From Alphaproteobacteria bacterium (GTDB lineage: Bacteria > Pseudomonadota > Alphaproteobacteria > Micropepsales > Micropepsaceae): a DNA stretch of 64,000 bases. The translations under genes and the position numbers were made by a program. Numbering within the stretch: position 1 is the stretch's first letter; the number at the start of each line of letters is the position of its first letter. The notes beneath the pieces were generated by a model. It was not told the DNA's origin. It saw only the letters and a list, made by a program, of their open reading frames with translations, and made no database searches. Location: positions 62,001-126,000 of the forward strand of contig WGNJ01000007.1 of assembly GCA_016124635.1 (NCBI GenBank), read 5' to 3'. Of the stretch, positions 52,971-61,027 are shown one piece after another.

Positions 52971-54077
52971 TCATATCGGCAGCAGCAGCGAACCGAGCCG
53001 CGTCAAGTCGGCTTGAGAATTGACGCCGAGCTTCGCGAACAGATTGCGCACGTGCCAACGAACAGTCTCAATGCTCCGCCGCATCTCCGCAGCAATACTG
53101 GCGATATCCTTTCCATCCACGAACGCGGAGAGGACGGCACGCTCGGTCGGCGTCAGGTCGACGAAACCGTCGATCAGTGCGCCGCGCGACCCGGAGGCTT
53201 CGCTCAACGGCGTGAGAGCGACGACCACCTGACTGCCGTTGGCGGCGTCCGTCAAAAGAGGTGAGATCGGCACGGTGTGATGACAGGAGAGTTGGACGAG
53301 CCAGCCGTCTCCCTTGCCGTCGGCGACAATGAAGGCGCGCCCCTTCGGACCGACGCGCCCACGCTCGGCCTTCGACAACTCATCAAATGCCGCGGCGACG
53401 CGGACATCCTCAAATCGCAGCGTCTTTCCGGAGACCTGCAGAAGTCCGGCTTTCTCGAACAAACGGGTCGCCGCCTCGTTAGCGTGTTCGACCAATTTGT
53501 GCCGCGTTACAACGAGCGCAATGGCTCGAGCCTCGAAGAGCTTGTCACCAACGGCCAGTCCCTTCGAACGCGCGGCTTGCAAATGAAACGCGAGCGCTCG
53601 CCGCACATCATCGACGAGCCGGCGTGCCATACTCTGATCGTAGTCGCTGAACGCGGCATGCGAGCGTGTCGCCACCAATGCGACGGTCCAGCGATTGTCA
53701 ACCAGAACGGTCAATGCAAGATAGTGGAAGCCCGCGCCCGCCCATTGCTCCGCGGCCCAATTGCTCCCGCCGATCACCCCGGTCACGACGCTTGTCGTAT
53801 TAGGCTCGCTGATGTCCCTGCTTTGCAGCGCCGCGATCAGATCGCTGCGTTGCTTGCCGCCCGAGCTGCCGCTAGCTCTGGTAGCTCCGAATTCGACGAA
53901 CCGCGCCCCTCCGACACGATCGCGCACCAGAAGGCGCGCGTCTTCTGCTGCAAAGGCTTCGGCAAATGCAGCAAGAGCTCCCGTAAACCGCCCCGGTTCA
54001 AGTGCCGCGGCGTACAATTCGTCCAGGAAGGGGTTAACCCCACCTTCCGACACCGGTAACGCCGCGACCAAGCTCAT
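52971..54077 (-). CDS. LuxR-family transcriptional regulator
   Basis: A 368-residue regulator. The C-terminal 65 residues are a LuxR/GerE helix-turn-helix: L-T-P-T-E-R-A-V-L-S-A-F-V-D-G-K, I-A-S-I-A-A-E-M-R-R-S-I-E-T-V-R-W-H-V-R-N-L-F-A-K-L. The N-terminal 300 residues have the alternation of a PAS/GAF-like sensor, without clear ligand residues. There is no receiver domain. A G-run lies just before the ATG. It heads the operon with the degenerate transposase and is divergent from the LytS kinase gene. Confidence 0.88.
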   Translation of the reverse strand: MSLVAALPVSEGGVNPFLDELYAAALEPGRFTGALAAFAEAFAAEDARLLVRDRVGGARFVEFGATRASGSSGGKQRSDLIAALQSRDISEPNTTSVVTGVIGGSNWAAEQWAGAGFHYLALTVLVDNRWTVALVATRSHAAFSDYDQSMARRLVDDVRRALAFHLQAARSKGLAVGDKLFEARAIALVVTRHKLVEHANEAATRLFEKAGLLQVSGKTLRFEDVRVAAAFDELSKAERGRVGPKGRAFIVADGKGDGWLVQLSCHHTVPISPLLTDAANGSQVVVALTPLSEASGSRGALIDGFVDLTPTERAVLSAFVDGKDIASIAAEMRRSIETVRWHVRNLFAKLGVNSQADLTRLGSLLLPI

Positions 54078-54160
54078 GCACTGCCCCCTTGGGCCGATTT
54101 GCTGGGCCCGTCACGTCAGGCCAGCCGGTATCCCCTCCGAATACAGGGCCCGACGCGCAC

Positions 54161-54190
54161 GTTCGCTCAATGCCGGAATCGTTCAATGCA
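54161..54190 (+). promoter_or_regulatory. Direct repeat upstream of the LytS gene
   Basis: GTTCGCTCAATGC (54161) and GTTCAATGC (54181) start exactly 20 bases apart, about two helical turns. LytTR proteins bind pairs of direct repeats spaced about this far, so this could be an autoregulatory site. The match to a LytTR consensus is loose. Confidence 0.3.
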
Positions 54191-54308
54191 AATGCGACTA
54201 GACGCTGCGTTTGCGCGTCAGCAAGTTGGTTGCGCGACGAACGGCGGCGAAGTAGCGACAAACGACACACGCCAACGCACATGACATTTGCATAATGCGG
54301 GAACTCTC

Positions 54309-55376
54309 ATGAGGCAGTCCTTCCGTATGATCCAGCAGCGCCTATCAAATCCTCTTGTGCTCGTCACATTGCTGCTCTGGGCCGCTCTCTATGCATTGCT
54401 GGCAGCGCGCGCAGCCTTGCTGGGAATACCATCTGCAGACATGCTGGCCCTGCTGCGCATGGTCACTTGCGCATTCGGTATCCTGTCATGCGGTTGGCTG
54501 TATCTTACGCTTCAGCCCATCCGACGGCACTCTCTCGCATTGCGGATCCTCATTGCCTTTATCGGCTCATTCGTTGCCGCCGGCATTTGGACAATCACAA
54601 ACTCAACAATCATGGATGCCGCTTTCCCGCAGGAACCATGGCAGCCTGTAATGCTGTCCGATCTAATGCCGACTGCCAATTTGATGTTCTGGTTCTTTGT
54701 CGCCTGGTGCTTCGTCTACATGTCGCTTGAATACCACACGCAGCTCATCGATCGCGAAGTAGACCTCGTTCGCACGCGCGAGATGGCGCTCGATGCGCAG
54801 AACAGAATGCTTCGCTATCAGCTCAACCCGCACTTCCTGTTCAATACATTGAACGCACTCTCTGCGCTCGTGATGGAAAACAAGCGCGATCAAGCAGAAA
54901 GCGTCCTGCTCGCGCTATCGAGATTCCTTCGTTATTCGTTGGAGCAGGACCCGGCGTCGAAAACAGAACTGCAAAACGAAATTGCCGCGCAAGAAGAATA
55001 CCTGGCCATCGAACAAATCCGTTTCGCCGATAAGCTGCGTTACGTGAAGACCCTCCAACCTGAAGCTCTGTCCGCGTTGGTGCCCGGATTCATTCTCCAA
55101 CCAGTCGTCGAAAACGCGATCAAGTATGCGGTATCCCCTAGCACCCAACCGGTCACCATCGAAATCAGCGCACAAATCGACAACGGCAAGCTGCGGCTCA
55201 ACGTTAAGGACAACGGTACCGGCGTAACCACGGGCGGCAATGGGCTCGGCGTCGGTCTCGAGAACGTACGCCGCCGACTGGATCTGATCTACGGCGCCGC
55301 GGCCAACATGACCTCGCACGCTCGTGAACAAGGCGGCTATGAAGTCGAGATACAGTTGCCGCTGGAGCGCAAATGA
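54309..55376 (+). CDS. LytS/AlgZ-type sensor histidine kinase
   Basis: A 355-residue membrane kinase. The first 135 residues hold about four membrane helices with no large periplasmic domain. The His_kinase domain starts with Q-L-N-P-H-F-L-F-N-T-L-N, with phospho-acceptor H175. The ATPase part has the N box (P-V-V-E-N-A-I-K-Y-A) and V-K-D-N-G-T-G-V...G-L-G-V-G-L-E-N. It overlaps the response-regulator gene by four bases (ATGA), so the two are a pair. The ATG at 54309 is preferred over a TTG seven codons upstream. The signal is unknown. Confidence 0.92.
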   Translation: MRQSFRMIQQRLSNPLVLVTLLLWAALYALLAARAALLGIPSADMLALLRMVTCAFGILSCGWLYLTLQPIRRHSLALRILIAFIGSFVAAGIWTITNSTIMDAAFPQEPWQPVMLSDLMPTANLMFWFFVAWCFVYMSLEYHTQLIDREVDLVRTREMALDAQNRMLRYQLNPHFLFNTLNALSALVMENKRDQAESVLLALSRFLRYSLEQDPASKTELQNEIAAQEEYLAIEQIRFADKLRYVKTLQPEALSALVPGFILQPVVENAIKYAVSPSTQPVTIEISAQIDNGKLRLNVKDNGTGVTTGGNGLGVGLENVRRRLDLIYGAAANMTSHAREQGGYEVEIQLPLERK

Positions 55377-56203
55377 CGGAAGCAATTACAGTCGTCGTTG
55401 CGGACGACGAGCCGCTCGCGGTTCGTCGCCTTGTCAGCGGCTTGGCCAAAATGCCCAACGTTAAGGTCGTTGGCACCGCTGGCGACGGTAGGTCGGCGCT
55501 GGACCTCGTGCGTAATTTGTCTCCCGATATCGTCTTTCTCGACATCAAGATGCCTGCACTGAGCGGCTTGGACGTAGCGAAGGAACTCAGCGGCACGGCC
55601 CTGCCCGCCATCATCTTCGTGACGGCGTTTGGCCGCTTCGCCATAAAGGCATTTGACCTTGCGGCAGTCGACTACCTGCTCAAGCCCGTCGACTTCGACC
55701 GCCTGCACGAAGCGATCGAGCGCGCGATCGCCCGCCGCCGCGCGACACACGCTGAACAACGCGCCAAAGAACTGCAGGGCCTTCTCGATGCCGTGCGCGA
55801 CGAGTCCCTGCAGAACATCGAGCAATCTCACGGCGAGCCCGCCATCTGGCTGCGTGACAAAGACGGCCATGTTCGCGTGCCGCGAACGTCGATCGAATAC
55901 GTTCAGGCGGACAGAGACTATGTGCACGTACACACACGCGGCAGCAAATACCTGGTGCGCGAAACGTTGCATGCATTTCTTGAGCAGCTACAGTCCGTCG
56001 ACTTTGTACAAGTCCACCGCTCCTATGTGGTGAACGTCAGCTTTGTCGAGCGGCTGTCGAAGCGCATCAGCGGTTCGACAGTTATTCAGATGGTATCCGG
56101 CGCAAGCATCCCCGTCGGCCGCAACTACGCCGCGTCGATCCGAGGCTTGCTCACAGTCCTTGCCCGACGCACCGAACAGACGACGCGCGCGCTCAATCCA
56201 TGA
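55373..56203 (+). CDS. LytTR-family response regulator
   Basis: A 276-residue two-domain regulator. The receiver has D11-D12, phospho-acceptor D57 in F-L-D-I-K-M-P and K in Y-L-L-K-P-V. The C-terminal LytTR DNA-binding domain (about 165-260) shows I-E-Y-V-Q-A-D-R-D-Y-V-H-V-H, F-V-Q-V-H-R-S-Y-V-V-N and I-P-V-G-R-N-Y. It is the partner of the LytS-type kinase. Its last 11 bases overlap the end of the convergent prolyl oligopeptidase gene, so transcripts must interfere or end there. Confidence 0.94.
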   Translation: MTEAITVVVADDEPLAVRRLVSGLAKMPNVKVVGTAGDGRSALDLVRNLSPDIVFLDIKMPALSGLDVAKELSGTALPAIIFVTAFGRFAIKAFDLAAVDYLLKPVDFDRLHEAIERAIARRRATHAEQRAKELQGLLDAVRDESLQNIEQSHGEPAIWLRDKDGHVRVPRTSIEYVQADRDYVHVHTRGSKYLVRETLHAFLEQLQSVDFVQVHRSYVVNVSFVERLSKRISGSTVIQMVSGASIPVGRNYAASIRGLLTVLARRTEQTTRALNP

Positions 56204-58334
56204 GTTTCTGCGCCAGATACACGTAGTGCCGCGCCCACCTGCGCGCGTTCAATTCCGGATCCGCATCGTTTGCATGACCACCAAACGTGTTTTCATAGTA
56301 GAGATACGGCGCCCCGATCTCCGATAGGCGGGCCGCGAATTTCCGTGCGTGCCCCGGATGGACGCGGTCGTCTTCGGTGTTGGTCGTAATGTAGGGCTCG
56401 GGATAGTGCACGCCGGGCTTCAGGTTTTGATACGCCGAATAGCGCGCAATGAACGCGCGATCCCCTGGAATATCCGGATTGCCGTACTCGCTCACCCACG
56501 ATGCGCCGGCGGAAAGGTGATTGTATCGAAGCATGTCGATCAGAGGGCTTTCGATGACGACCGCATTGAAGAGTTCGGGATGCTGCGTCATGGAAACACT
56601 CGTCAACACGCCACCGTTCGAACGCCCATAGATCCCGAGGTGCCGCGGACTCGTGATCCGCCGATTGAAAAGATCGCGCGCAACGGCTGCGAAGTCGTCA
56701 AAGGCTCGCTGTCGGTGTTCGCGCAACGCAGATTGATGCCACGCCGGTCCGAACTCGCCGCCGCCGCGGATGTTGGCAATTACATAGGCGCCGCCCCGCT
56801 CAAGCCAAAGCTTGCCCATCTCCGGGAGATAAGCCGGCGGCTTCGAGATCTGGAAGCCGCCGTATCCGTACATCAACACCGGTGTCGACCCGTCAGACTC
56901 CATTATCTTCGGCCGAACCAGGAAATACGGCACTTTGGTTCCGTCGGTAGAGGTCGCCCAATGCTGCTCCACAACGTGGTGCGAACCGTCAAATCGAGCG
57001 GGCAGTTGAGCGATGAGCTGGACTCTCCCGCTTTGAGCATCGGCGGCCCAAAGCGCCGTTGGTTCGAGAAAGCTCTCTGAGCTAACGAAGAGCCGATTGC
57101 TTGTTTTCGACGCCGCTTTGATGACGAGAGACGACTTGCGCGGCAACGCCAACCGCTTTGCCCGCCAAGCCGAGCCCTTGCGATGATAGACTTCGATCAC
57201 ACCGGTCACGTTGTTCAGCAGCTGCACCACGACGCTGTCGCGCGTTCCGTCAACATTGTCGATGGTCTGGTTCGACGCCGGCTGCAGGATCAGTTTGGTG
57301 TGCGCCGCTAGGCTCGCAGGATGCCGTCTAACCGCGTCCAGGTCATAGGCAACCAGCGCACCTGCTTTGTATCCGTTCCAATCTTCTTCGATCGTAAAGA
57401 CGACGGCTCCCTTTACGAATGCTTGATAGGTGGTCTTCTTCGGCAGCGGCAGCTTCACCGCTTTGTCGCCGAGGATCAGGTAGACTTCGGACTCGAAGAA
57501 TCCGATCCGCCGCTCAACCATGATCGCTCGAACATCCCCGTCGGGATCATGCAAGACGCGCGGAAAGATGAATGCGTCCTTGCGATCGCCGCGAAACACC
57601 TCGTGCGCAGCAGACAGCGGCTGACCACGGCGCAAAACCTTCACGACATAGGGATACCCGGCTTCCGTTAGTTCGCTGCCGCCCCAATCGCGCGCCACGA
57701 TCAAAGTATCCCGGTCGATCCAATCGACACTTTGCTTCGCGCGGTCGAAATGGAATCCATCGCCGATGAACTCGCGCGTGGTCGTGTCGAACTCACGTAT
57801 CTCGACGGCGTCGCCGCCGCCATCCGACAGGTGGACAAGACAGTAGCGCTCGTCCGGTTGAAGGCAGGACGCTCCTTTCCAGATCCAGTTGCGTCCCTCT
57901 GCTTTCGAGAGTCGGTCGAGATCGATCAGCGTGTGCCAATCTGGCCTGCCGGCAAGATATGCGGCCAAGCTGCTATGCCGCCAAATACCATGCTGATGCT
58001 CGTCATCTTGCCAAATGTTGTCGATCCCGCCGGCGCGGAATTCAGGTGACGCAATTCGATCTTGCGCGGTGAAGATTGCCAGCGCTTCTTTGCGATAGAT
58101 CTCATAGCGCGGGTCGGTCTCAAGCCGCGCCGCAGTCTTTGCGTTCTCGGCCTCAACCCACTTGAGTGCTTTGGAACTATGGACGTCTTCGAGCCAAATG
58201 TTCGGGTCGCTCGACGCTTGGGCAGTCGGCGTCGCCACGTCACCCGCGGTCATCTTAGGCTCATCCACATCCATCTCCGCGCATGCACCGAGCGTGAGTA
58301 ACAAGCCCACCGCAACAAAACCGAAAGTCCGCAC
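56193..58334 (-). CDS. Prolyl oligopeptidase-family lipoprotein (S9)
   Basis: A 713-residue enzyme. The N-terminal signal ends in a lipobox L-G-A-C. Then comes D-P-N-I-W-L-E-D-V, the start of the S9A fold, a beta-propeller, and the C-terminal hydrolase. The triad is S572 in Y-G-R-S-N-G-G, D in T-E-D-D-R-V-H-P and H in F-G-G-H-A-N-D. It should cut short peptides at the periplasmic face. The GTG at 58334 has a GGGGGCGAGA ribosome site; a TTG four codons upstream is also open. It could process peptides brought in by the TonB receptor, an inference from place only. Confidence 0.9.
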   Translation of the reverse strand: MRTFGFVAVGLLLTLGACAEMDVDEPKMTAGDVATPTAQASSDPNIWLEDVHSSKALKWVEAENAKTAARLETDPRYEIYRKEALAIFTAQDRIASPEFRAGGIDNIWQDDEHQHGIWRHSSLAAYLAGRPDWHTLIDLDRLSKAEGRNWIWKGASCLQPDERYCLVHLSDGGGDAVEIREFDTTTREFIGDGFHFDRAKQSVDWIDRDTLIVARDWGGSELTEAGYPYVVKVLRRGQPLSAAHEVFRGDRKDAFIFPRVLHDPDGDVRAIMVERRIGFFESEVYLILGDKAVKLPLPKKTTYQAFVKGAVVFTIEEDWNGYKAGALVAYDLDAVRRHPASLAAHTKLILQPASNQTIDNVDGTRDSVVVQLLNNVTGVIEVYHRKGSAWRAKRLALPRKSSLVIKAASKTSNRLFVSSESFLEPTALWAADAQSGRVQLIAQLPARFDGSHHVVEQHWATSTDGTKVPYFLVRPKIMESDGSTPVLMYGYGGFQISKPPAYLPEMGKLWLERGGAYVIANIRGGGEFGPAWHQSALREHRQRAFDDFAAVARDLFNRRITSPRHLGIYGRSNGGVLTSVSMTQHPELFNAVVIESPLIDMLRYNHLSAGASWVSEYGNPDIPGDRAFIARYSAYQNLKPGVHYPEPYITTNTEDDRVHPGHARKFAARLSEIGAPYLYYENTFGGHANDADPELNARRWARHYVYLAQKLMD

Positions 58335-58432
58335 TCTCGCCCCCAAGACATGTTGGCCGCGGCATTATGGATACCCACCAAGATGGACCGCTGCCAGACC
58401 CTCGAGGCCGTGGCGCCTTCACCGTCGCGTGA

Positions 58433-59116
58433 CTAGCCGAGGATTGTTGTATCGATCCAGGCCGCGAAATCGTCCAACATCTCGCGGCGCACCTCCGGAT
58501 CCTTCTTTCCGGTTCGCGCCGGGACGTGAAACGAGTGGTCCGCATCGTCGAAGAGTGCGAGTTGAGCCCGACCACCAAGGCGCTTGACCAGCGGCTTCAG
58601 GAGATCCAACTGCGCAAACTCGTCCCGAGCCCCCTGCAAGAACAACATCGGGATGCGCACGTCATTCAAGTGCTCCGCCCGCTCATCCGACGGCGCGCCG
58701 GGCGGATGCAATGGAAAGCCGAGGAACGCCAATCCGGCCACGCGTTCGAGCGGCATCGCCGCTTGAGCCTGCGATGTCATGCGCCCGCCGAACGATTTGC
58801 CGCCGGCGATTAGCGGCACGTGCGGCATCAATCGCGCCGCCTCTGTCACCGCCGCGCGGACCGTGGCCAGCGCGACCTTCGGCGAATCCGGCCGCCTCTT
58901 CTTTTGCTCCATGTACGGAAATTGGTAGCGCAACGTCGCAATTCCGCGCTGCGCCAACTCGAGCGCAACCGCATGCATGAAAGGATGCCTCATTCCGGCG
59001 CCCGCACCATGGGCCAAGACGTAGCAAGCTCGCGCACCCGGCGGCGCAACGAGCAGACCGGACACGGCGCGATCGTCATCGACTTTGATTGAGATTTCCC
59101 GCGCGGCTTCGCTCAT
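58433..59116 (-). CDS. TEX30/KANL3-like alpha/beta hydrolase
   Basis: A 227-residue cytoplasmic hydrolase of the KANL3/TEX30 (dienelactone-hydrolase-like) group. It has A-H-G-A-G-A-G-M at the oxyanion turn, the nucleophile in G-G-K-S-F-G-G-R-M, the acid in G-A-R-D-E-F and the histidine in D-A-D-H-S-F. Substrates of the family are unknown. Its start overlaps the stop codon of the upstream coiled-coil gene (ATGA). Confidence 0.88.
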   Translation of the reverse strand: MSEAAREISIKVDDDRAVSGLLVAPPGARACYVLAHGAGAGMRHPFMHAVALELAQRGIATLRYQFPYMEQKKRRPDSPKVALATVRAAVTEAARLMPHVPLIAGGKSFGGRMTSQAQAAMPLERVAGLAFLGFPLHPPGAPSDERAEHLNDVRIPMLFLQGARDEFAQLDLLKPLVKRLGGRAQLALFDDADHSFHVPARTGKKDPEVRREMLDDFAAWIDTTILG

Positions 59117-59709
59117 CTAACCTTCGCGCGCTCGAGAGCCTCACGCGCCTTCGCGACTACGCGCTCCAAGCGCCGCCGCCGGGCGTCGGCATCGATTTCG
59201 AAGGCCTCGATCTCTCGGTCAAGCTGCTGCTTGCGGCGCGCCAGCTCTTTGCGCCGCACTTTGATCTCAATCTCCAGCTCACGCAGATCTCGCTCGGCCG
59301 CATCGACACGCGAGCGGTCGCGTGGCGGTGACTTATGGTTTCCATGCTTGGACTGAAGCCGCCGATCGACAATCCGCAACGCCTTCGGCTCCGGCGTCGC
59401 GGGCCCCTTGGTCTCTGCTCCCCGCGCTGTTCGCCTCTCCGCAAGGCTCACGACATTTGACCGTTTCTCGGATGATTGAGCCTTCGCTGCCGATACGCGC
59501 AGGGCCACGGGTACGCCGGGCGTCTTCGTCGCCGCTTCGACCACAGCCGGATCATCCACAACCTTCGCGGCACCCGAGGCGAACAGGTTTTCCCGCACAT
59601 CCCAGGCCTTCAGCGCTGCCTTTTGGCTGGGGACAGCCACCGCCCAATCATGAATGCCGATTCGCGTCGTGTAGACTTTGAGACGTCGAGTGATTCGCTC
59701 CTTGGCCAT
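59113..59709 (-). CDS. Coiled-coil protein, function unknown
   Basis: A 198-residue protein. The first 60 residues are a globular start with H-D-W-A-V-A-V-P-S-Q-K-A-A-L-K-A-W-D, a pattern seen in many alphaproteobacterial proteins annotated as TolA-like or envelope-biogenesis proteins. The middle is Ala/Lys/Pro-rich and the last 70 residues are a charged coiled coil. No signal peptide. Real function not known. Confidence 0.72.
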   Translation of the reverse strand: MAKERITRRLKVYTTRIGIHDWAVAVPSQKAALKAWDVRENLFASGAAKVVDDPAVVEAATKTPGVPVALRVSAAKAQSSEKRSNVVSLAERRTARGAETKGPATPEPKALRIVDRRLQSKHGNHKSPPRDRSRVDAAERDLRELEIEIKVRRKELARRKQQLDREIEAFEIDADARRRRLERVVAKAREALERAKVR

Positions 59710-59758
59710 GGCTCAGACGAAAACCTCGATCCTGTGTTCCAATTCGAATGGATGGCTA

Positions 59759-60058
59759 ATGTCTCGCACCGCCCGTGCCCCGAAGATTGTCGCCGATGAG
59801 CCTAACATCTTCGCTGAAGCTTTGCGGGAGGTCGCGAGCCGCCGCTATGCAAAGCCGAAAAAGGCACTGCCCCGCCGCTACGTCGCCCAACTCACGGAGG
59901 GCGGTCCCGTCCTTTCGATCGAAGGCGCTTCGGACTTCGACGACGCGGCCATGATCTTTGCGGCAAGCGCCGCCGCCCCGTTGGGCCACAGCCATCTGAG
60001 GGTCTGCGTCACGGACTGCGAGACCGGGACCTCACAGCATTTCCATCTGGATTTCTGA
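59759..60058 (+). CDS. Small hypothetical protein
   Basis: A 99-residue soluble protein with helices at the start, V-A-Q-L-T-E-G-G-P-V-L-S-I-E-G-A-S-D-F-D-D-A-A in the middle and a beta end with H-L-R-V-C-V-T-D-C-E. Not recognised. The ATG at 59759 is preferred; one at 59708 would nearly touch the divergent gene's start. Confidence 0.55.
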   Translation: MSRTARAPKIVADEPNIFAEALREVASRRYAKPKKALPRRYVAQLTEGGPVLSIEGASDFDDAAMIFAASAAAPLGHSHLRVCVTDCETGTSQHFHLDF

Positions 60059-60160
60059 GCCGTCCGAACCTCAAAACGCGGTTAAGCAACCCTTCCCTAA
60101 GCCATTGCGTTCACAATGATCTGAGGCGACCATTAAAGGTCGTCTCAAGGGTGTGGGTTC

Positions 60161-61021
60161 ATGGCAGCGCGTCCGTCCTGGCAAGGTCACTTGAAGCTTT
60201 CGCTCGTGACCTGTCCCGTCTCGCTCTACAACGCGGTCAGCCCCCGCGGTGAGGTTCACTTCAACCTGCTGAATCCGAAAACCGGCAACCGCATTCGCAT
60301 GGTCACCATCGATGCGGGAACCGAAGAGCCGCTCGATCGCAAGGAACTGGTCAAGGGGTTTGAGATCGCCAAGGGCGAGTACGTCCAGGTCACGCAGGAA
60401 GAGATCGACTCCGTACGCCTCGAGAGCACGCGGACGATCGAGATCGAGAGCTTCGTCCCTGCCGAGGAAATCGATCGTCTCTATTGGGACAATCCGTATT
60501 ATCTCGTGCCCGACGGCAAGATGGCGGCGGAGCCCTTCACCGTTATCCGCGAGGCGATGGAGCGCGCAGGCCAGGTCGCACTCGGCCGGCTGGTTATGTC
60601 GCAGCGTGAACGTCTCGTGGCACTTGAGCCGCGCGACAACGGCATCGTCGCCACGACGCTGCGTTCCTATCAAGAAGTGCGCGACATGGCGCAATTCTTC
60701 GACGACATTCCCAACGTAAAGCCGGACCGCGACATGATCGCGATAGCCGAAAAGATCATCGCCCAGAAGGAAGAAGACTTCGACCCGACGCAATTCGACG
60801 ACCGCTACGAGGACGCGCTCAAGGCGCTGATCGAAGAAAAGCGTAAAGGCCACAAGGTGGTTCGCCCGAAAGAGGCCGAACCATCGAACGTCATCAACTT
60901 GATGGACGCGCTCAAGAAGAGCCTATCCTCCGACAGCGGAAAGAAGTCGGCTGGCCGCGGCAAGCAAGGCGCGACGTCACGTCCCGGGAAGAAGCCGGCC
61001 AAGCGCAAGACCTCCGGATAG
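60161..61021 (+). CDS. ku: Ku homodimeric DNA end-binding protein
   Basis: Bacterial Ku binds double-strand breaks and recruits LigD for non-homologous end joining. The 286-residue protein has W-Q-G-H-L-K-L-S-L-V-T-C-P-V at the start, the bridge segment with E-I-D-R-L-Y-W-D-N-P-Y-Y-L-V-P-D, and G-R-L-V-M-S-Q-R-E-R-L-V-A-L. The C-terminus is a Lys/Arg-rich tail of about 25 residues, typical for DNA binding and end threading. LigD starts seven bases after its stop, so they are one operon. Confidence 0.97.
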   Translation: MAARPSWQGHLKLSLVTCPVSLYNAVSPRGEVHFNLLNPKTGNRIRMVTIDAGTEEPLDRKELVKGFEIAKGEYVQVTQEEIDSVRLESTRTIEIESFVPAEEIDRLYWDNPYYLVPDGKMAAEPFTVIREAMERAGQVALGRLVMSQRERLVALEPRDNGIVATTLRSYQEVRDMAQFFDDIPNVKPDRDMIAIAEKIIAQKEEDFDPTQFDDRYEDALKALIEEKRKGHKVVRPKEAEPSNVINLMDALKKSLSSDSGKKSAGRGKQGATSRPGKKPAKRKTSG

Positions 61022-61027
61022 GCTCCA

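Noticed and set aside
48611..58334. A lasso-peptide locus (receptor plus isopeptidase)
   Set aside because: The peptidase is an S9A prolyl oligopeptidase lipoprotein, and no precursor, B or C gene is visible.
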